From Actinomycetota bacterium (GTDB lineage: Bacteria; Actinomycetota; Actinomycetes; Nanopelagicales; Nanopelagicaceae): a DNA stretch of 7,330 nucleotides. The DNA is taken from the NCBI GenBank assembly GCA_009701945.1, contig WLJF01000035.1, forward strand, positions 1 to 7,330, read 5' to 3'. Under the pieces are notes generated by a model, which saw only the letters and a program-made list of their open reading frames with translations, did no database searches and was not told where the DNA came from. Numbering within the stretch: the first letter of the stretch is position 1; the number at the start of each line of letters is the position of its first letter. A program made the position numbers and the translations under genes. Positions 5,034 through 7,330 of the stretch are shown here, in pieces.

Positions 5034-5039
5034 AGGGTA
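5034..5039 (-). promoter_or_regulatory. -10 hexamer TACCCT fixing the SOUL start
   Basis: On minus, TACCCT is followed by six bases (TTAGTC) and ATG at 5027. This supports a leaderless transcript and the shorter SOUL protein. It lies in the divergent gap of 159 bases (5028-5186) shared with the baeRF-type gene; apart from these start signals that gap shows nothing else. Confidence 0.5.
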
Positions 5040-5173
5040 GTTGCTTTGATACGCGCTTGAGTTTTGGGGTGTGAGCGAATTAATAGAGCCTTTGCGCACT
5101 GTGAGTGCTGGCTCCTGCATCTGAGTAAACATAGTTCTCATCTCAGGGCTACGGTGTTTATATCCCCACTCCT

Positions 5174-5181
5174 AGAGGAGA
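5174..5181 (+). promoter_or_regulatory. Shine-Dalgarno sequence AGAGGAGA fixing the baeRF-type start
   Basis: AGAGGAGA lies five bases before ATG 5187, where the conserved protein begins. This excludes the longer in-frame start at 5064, which would run through the SOUL promoter. TTATAT near 5158-5163 may be the -10 box. Confidence 0.75.
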
Positions 5182-5186
5182 GCCCC

Positions 5187-5609
5187 ATGACCGATATCTC
5201 CAACAAGTTTGTAGTCGTCACTATTACTCAACAAGAAGCGCGAGTGTGGGCAACAGGAATTGCAAAGGGAGCTAAGCCAGAGAAGATCTATGCCCCTGCT
5301 GGTCTCAATAGCCATCACTTTCGTGATGACCCAAAGATGAAAGGTCGCGGTGATGGACCTGGAGTTCCCGCCTACTATGAAGAGATCGTTGCAGCCATTG
5401 GTAGTGCAGGTCAGATATTGCTCATGGGACATGGAAATGGAAAAGCGCGATCTATGGTGCACTTTGCAATGTATTTAGAGCGCAAACATCCAGAGCTAGC
5501 AAAGAAGGTCGTTGATACCGTAGATACCAACCTCTTTGGAATTACCCAACCTGAGATCTTGGCTATGGCACGTGATTGGTTTGATACGCACACGCGCCTT
5601 GGAGTGTGA
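5187..5609 (+). CDS. baeRF-type eRF1-domain (translational machinery) protein
   Basis: The 140-residue product resembles the bacterial eRF1 domain-3-like (baeRF) proteins, often annotated as translational machinery protein. It begins with a beta strand and a glutamate-alanine-arginine turn (FVVVTITQQEARVW, 8-21). A His/Arg/Gly-rich segment follows (HHFRDDPKMKGRG, 43-55), then YYEEIVAAI (63-71). The core continues as a Rossmann-like strand-loop QILLMGHGNGKARSMVHF (76-93), then HPELAKKVVDTVDTNLFGIT and a final helix ILAMARDWF. In the eRF1/Pelota superfamily this fold binds partner proteins or the ribosome. The family is thought to act on stalled or stressed ribosomes, but its exact role is not established. 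Membership is by pattern. A weak hairpin (5631-5647) follows. Confidence 0.65.
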   Translation: MTDISNKFVVVTITQQEARVWATGIAKGAKPEKIYAPAGLNSHHFRDDPKMKGRGDGPGVPAYYEEIVAAIGSAGQILLMGHGNGKARSMVHFAMYLERKHPELAKKVVDTVDTNLFGITQPEILAMARDWFDTHTRLGV

Positions 5610-5630
5610 CAGGGGCTAATAATGAAATAA

Positions 5631-5647
5631 AGTGACACGCCGTCACT
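5631..5647. promoter_or_regulatory. Small palindrome AGTGAC-N5-GTCACT before the MFS gene
   Basis: AGTGAC and GTCACT form a perfect six-base inverted repeat with a five-base spacer, in the 109-base gap between the baeRF-type gene and the MFS gene. It could be an operator of the transporter gene or a weak terminator; the TTTCTG that follows is a poor T-run. No regulator is encoded next to it. Confidence 0.3.
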
Positions 5648-5718
5648 GTCGACTTTCTGTGGCTTCGGGACTACCTTCTCGTATAGATATTTGAGCTGCC
5701 TGGAGAGAGGCGCACGCT

Positions 5719-6894
5719 ATGGATACACGGATTAAGCGATCGATTTTGGCGCTTCGAATTAACTTCATTTTCATGGGTGTTCTGATGGGCGGTTGGTCCA
5801 CTCGTATTCCTGAACTAAAGAGTGCGTTAGGTATGAGCGATGCAACGCTTGGCCGAACACTTATTGGTGGATCTCTCGCAGGCTTTGTCTCATCGAGAAT
5901 TATCGGAAAACTCATCCGCGAGCTGGGAACTAAGAAAGTCTTTTACTTGGGCAGTGTAATTTTTCCTGTTGGGTATCTATTGATTGCCTTTGCTCCCAAC
6001 TCCTTTGTCGTATTCCTTGGAATTTTCTCCTTTGTGGTCGGATATCTATTCCTTGATAATCCACTCACGATCATCACGCAAGGAATTGAAGCTGAACAAG
6101 ATCGCAAATATCTCTCAGGATTCCATGCGTTTTGGTCGATTGGAACTTTAACTGCCGCGTTCTTTGGGTCATTCCTCATCGGTCGAGTTCGGTATTCGAT
6201 TCACTTGGCGGGAATTGCAATCATTGTCTTCTTGGTCTTAATAGTGACCTCTCGCGCACTCGAGGATAAGAAACCTGGAGGAGATAATTCCAAACCCGTA
6301 AATATGAGCTGGAATTCATCAATGGGGCGCATCGTCATTCTGATGGGACTCGGAATGATGTTCTCAAATGGCGCAGAGTTTGGTGCAACAGATTGGTCTG
6401 CACTCTTCTTACGTGATGTGCTGGAAATTACGGGACAGCTCTACGTCGGTGCCTACCTCGCATTTGAAATTGGAATGATTATCAGTCGCATTATGGGAGA
6501 TAGGTATATACATAGATATGGGGCTGCCAAGGTAATCCAAGTTTCAGGATTTGTTGGCGCAAGTGTTTGGTTAGTATCAACGGTGATTGGTGTGAATATT
6601 GATCATTTCAATCGCCCGCTTGCATATCTCGTAATTCTCATTGGTTACCTCGTGGCCGGTGCAGGGGTTGGGCCGCTCTTTCCCGGTTTCATCACACTGC
6701 TGGGTGAGACCCCAGGTATAGATATGGGCACAGCGCTCTCAAAGGCATTCTTGATTGCAATGGTTGGAGTAGCAATAATTCCAGCGACAATTGGATTTAT
6801 CTCAGATGCGACTTCGCTGACTTACGCGATGTTGCTACCAATGGCTCTGCTCTTTGGGGCTGGGTTGATCTCCAGAAGTGTTCACACAAAATAG
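5719..6894 (+). CDS. MFS transporter, YbjJ-like
   Basis: The 391-residue protein has about twelve membrane helices and is of normal length for the major facilitator superfamily. It carries the pattern of the YbjJ branch: GGWSTRIPELKSALGMSDATLG near residues 24-45 (helix 1 and the loop after it), HAFWSIGTLTAAFFGS at 136-151, GAEFGATDWSALFLRDVLE at 218-236, and GMIISRIMGDRYIHRYG at 252-268. A hydrophilic central loop (about 181-200) separates the two halves. It probably exports or imports a small organic compound by proton coupling; the substrate cannot be read from sequence. A Shine-Dalgarno sequence, GGAGAGAGG at 5702-5710, lies eight bases before ATG. TATAGA at 5682-5687 may be the -10 box. 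Transcription probably ends in the hairpin at 6917-6949. Confidence 0.88.
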   Translation: MDTRIKRSILALRINFIFMGVLMGGWSTRIPELKSALGMSDATLGRTLIGGSLAGFVSSRIIGKLIRELGTKKVFYLGSVIFPVGYLLIAFAPNSFVVFLGIFSFVVGYLFLDNPLTIITQGIEAEQDRKYLSGFHAFWSIGTLTAAFFGSFLIGRVRYSIHLAGIAIIVFLVLIVTSRALEDKKPGGDNSKPVNMSWNSSMGRIVILMGLGMMFSNGAEFGATDWSALFLRDVLEITGQLYVGAYLAFEIGMIISRIMGDRYIHRYGAAKVIQVSGFVGASVWLVSTVIGVNIDHFNRPLAYLVILIGYLVAGAGVGPLFPGFITLLGETPGIDMGTALSKAFLIAMVGVAIIPATIGFISDATSLTYAMLLPMALLFGAGLISRSVHTK

Positions 6895-6916
6895 TTACGG
6901 AGAGTCATTAAAAGAA

Positions 6917-6949
6917 GATAGGGCCTCGCTAACGCAACGAGGCCCTATC
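6917..6949. terminator. 12-bp bidirectional terminator between MFS gene and tRNA
   Basis: GATAGGGCCTCG (6917-6928) pairs perfectly with CGAGGCCCTATC (6938-6949) around a nine-base loop. On minus the stem is followed by TTCTTTTAATG, a good terminator for the tRNA. On plus it follows the MFS stop by 22 bases and may end that transcript too. In the minus-strand transcript the loop reads TTGCGTTAG, complementary to the tRNA anticodon loop. Confidence 0.75.
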
Positions 6950-6958
6950 TCCCAGAAC

Positions 6959-7032
6959 TGCCCGTGGTGGGATTCGAACCCACGACCTAACCCTGCGTTA
7001 GAGAGTCGCTCTATCCACTGAGCTACACGGAC
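6959..7032 (-). tRNA. tRNA with anticodon AAC (Val by anticodon)
   Basis: The 74-base cloverleaf is complete. The acceptor GTCCGTG pairs with CACGGGC (one T-G pair) and the discriminator is A. The D arm is GCTC-AGTGGATA-GAGC. The anticodon arm is ACTCT-CTAACGC-AGGGT, the variable loop is TAGGTC, and the T arm is GTGGG-TTCGAAT-CCCAC. CCA is not encoded. With T at 33 the anticodon is AAC, which would read valine codons; A35, C36 and A73 agree with valine identity. Odd points are A at position 34, rare in bacteria outside Arg-ACG, G at 37, and a six-base variable loop. The D arm looks more like arginine tRNAs. Structure is certain; identity is less so. Confidence 0.8.
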
Positions 7033-7085
7033 GTGGGCGAAGACTCTCAAAGTGTTTTCATGCGCAACTGGAAATATTCAAACGA

Positions 7086-7094
7086 TGTGGATAA
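7086..7094 (-). promoter_or_regulatory. Single perfect DnaA-box match
   Basis: TTATCCACA on the minus strand is a perfect DnaA-box match in the gap upstream of the tRNA. A second copy lies inside the cytochrome b5-domain gene (3568-3576), where it encodes Val-Asp-Lys. No cluster of boxes or AT-rich unwinding region is present, so this is not an origin. Confidence 0.2.
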
Positions 7095-7103
7095 GTTTTT
7101 ATG

Positions 7104-7112
7104 TGCTAATCT
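7104..7112 (+). promoter_or_regulatory. Extended -10 element TGC-TAATCT
   Basis: TGC immediately before TAATCT forms an extended -10 element, which can work without a good -35 box; none is seen. Transcription would start near 7118-7120, exactly where a copy of the tRNA anticodon-arm complement begins. Confidence 0.45.
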
Positions 7113-7118
7113 TTTAAG

Positions 7119-7169
7119 GCGTTAGAGGGTTGCAAATCCCAAGGCCCGCGGTAAACACCGCGGGCTTTT
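7119..7169 (+). ncRNA. Candidate 50-base RNA complementary to the tRNA anticodon arm
   Basis: The segment lies between an extended -10 element and a strong terminator. Its first 15 bases, GCGTTAGAGGGTTGC, match 13 of 15 bases of the plus strand across the tRNA anticodon arm (6995-7009). As RNA they could pair without a gap with GCGACUCUCUAACGC of the tRNA, using two G-U pairs. The next part contains GGG-TTGCAAAT-CCC and then the terminator hairpin. No coding frame is evident. It may be a regulatory RNA, a chance repeat or a remnant of a tRNA fragment. Existence of the transcript is inferred. Confidence 0.3.
7144..7169 (+). terminator. Strong intrinsic terminator before the ureohydrolase gene
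   Basis: GCCCGCGG (7144-7151) pairs with CCGCGGGC (7158-7165) around TAAACA, and TTTT follows at 7166-7169. It is a plus-strand terminator, yet no plus-strand gene lies between the MFS terminator and this point, so a short unannotated transcript seems to end here. Confidence 0.75.
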
Positions 7170-7182
7170 GCAATTAGAGAGA

Positions 7183-7188
7183 TATCCT
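7183..7188 (+). promoter_or_regulatory. -10 hexamer TATCCT of a leaderless promoter
   Basis: TATCCT is followed by six bases (TAACCC) and the ATG at 7195. No Shine-Dalgarno sequence is present. The strong terminator 14 bases upstream isolates this promoter from earlier transcription. Confidence 0.6.
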
Positions 7189-7194
7189 TAACCC

Positions 7195-7330
7195 ATGACC
7201 AACCACGGCAATATGTATGGACCGGCCTTTACCTTTCTAGGAATTCCCGCATGTGATCTCGATGATCCTGCAACCTATAAGGGCGCTGATGTCATCATCG
7301 TGGGTGCACCGATTGATAGCGGAACATCTC
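7195..7330 (+). CDS. Arginase/agmatinase-family (ureohydrolase) gene, 5' part
   Basis: The first 45 codons are visible before the window ends. They read MTNHGNMYGPAFTFLGIPAC, then an acidic turn (DLDDPATYKGA), then DVIIVGAPIDSGTS. The last block is the first strand and loop of the arginase/agmatinase fold, where family members have a conserved G-x-P-x-D-x-GTS pattern. These manganese enzymes hydrolyse guanidino compounds such as agmatine, arginine, guanidinobutyrate or formiminoglutamate to urea or formamide. The metal ligands lie beyond the edge, so the substrate cannot be told. The start is fixed by TATCCT six bases upstream, indicating a leaderless message. Confidence 0.8.
   Translation, partial: MTNHGNMYGPAFTFLGIPACDLDDPATYKGADVIIVGAPIDSGTS

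Noticed and set aside
5028..5141. 38-residue N-terminal extension of the SOUL protein from ATG 5141
   Set aside because: The added residues are polar, not a signal peptide, and do not match SOUL proteins; TACCCT six bases before ATG 5027 marks a better start.
5064..5186. In-frame upstream extension of the baeRF-type gene from ATG 5064
   Set aside because: It would run through the SOUL gene's start region, adds residues unlike the family, and a strong AGAGGAGA lies five bases before ATG 5187.
6959..7032. Reading the tRNA as Arg-ACG or Arg-TCT
   Set aside because: These anticodons would need a loop without T at position 33 or break the anticodon stem; only AAC fits the seven-base loop with five pairs.

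Overview
The window is a compact stretch of an actinobacterial chromosome with a moderate base composition. Short intergenic gaps, small membrane and lipoproteins, and start codons sitting directly behind a -10 hexamer (leaderless transcripts) fit a streamlined actinobacterium such as the freshwater acI / Nanopelagicales group. That placement is an inference from style and protein sequence, not from a marker gene. No transposase, integrase, CRISPR array or phage gene was seen.

Layout. 3-1926 is a plus-strand run: the end of an unknown membrane protein, a helix-turn-helix-like/zinc-ribbon protein, a four-helix membrane protein, a small lipoprotein, a three-helix membrane protein and a 41-residue single-helix protein. 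It meets head-on, one base apart, a minus-strand operon (2877-1928) of a CDGSH-like iron-sulfur miniprotein, a DUF2256 miniprotein and a short UbiA-type prenyltransferase. Next, also on minus, is a secreted protein with a C-terminal cytochrome b5 domain (3815-2979), preceded by a possible 59-residue protein. A divergent gap (3968-4161) holds three consecutive hairpins. Then come an unknown 115-residue protein (+), a SOUL heme-binding protein (-), a baeRF-type eRF1-domain protein (+) and a YbjJ-like MFS transporter (+). The right end has a tRNA gene (-) with the odd anticodon AAC, a tiny putative RNA unit, and the start of an arginase/agmatinase-family gene (+).

How the parts relate. Two heme-type proteins (secreted cytochrome b5, SOUL), one iron-sulfur miniprotein and one prenyltransferase lie within 3.2 kb, which suggests, but does not prove, a redox/heme neighbourhood. 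Five genes share a TANNNT hexamer exactly six bases before ATG, and two more candidates have seven; this pattern decides the SOUL start.

The most unusual signal is around the tRNA. A 15-base copy (13/15) of the complement of its anticodon arm lies 124 bases away, exactly where an extended -10 would start transcription and just before a strong terminator. The loop of the tRNA's own terminator is complementary to the anticodon loop over 8 bases. Together they suggest a small RNA able to pair with the tRNA anticodon arm.
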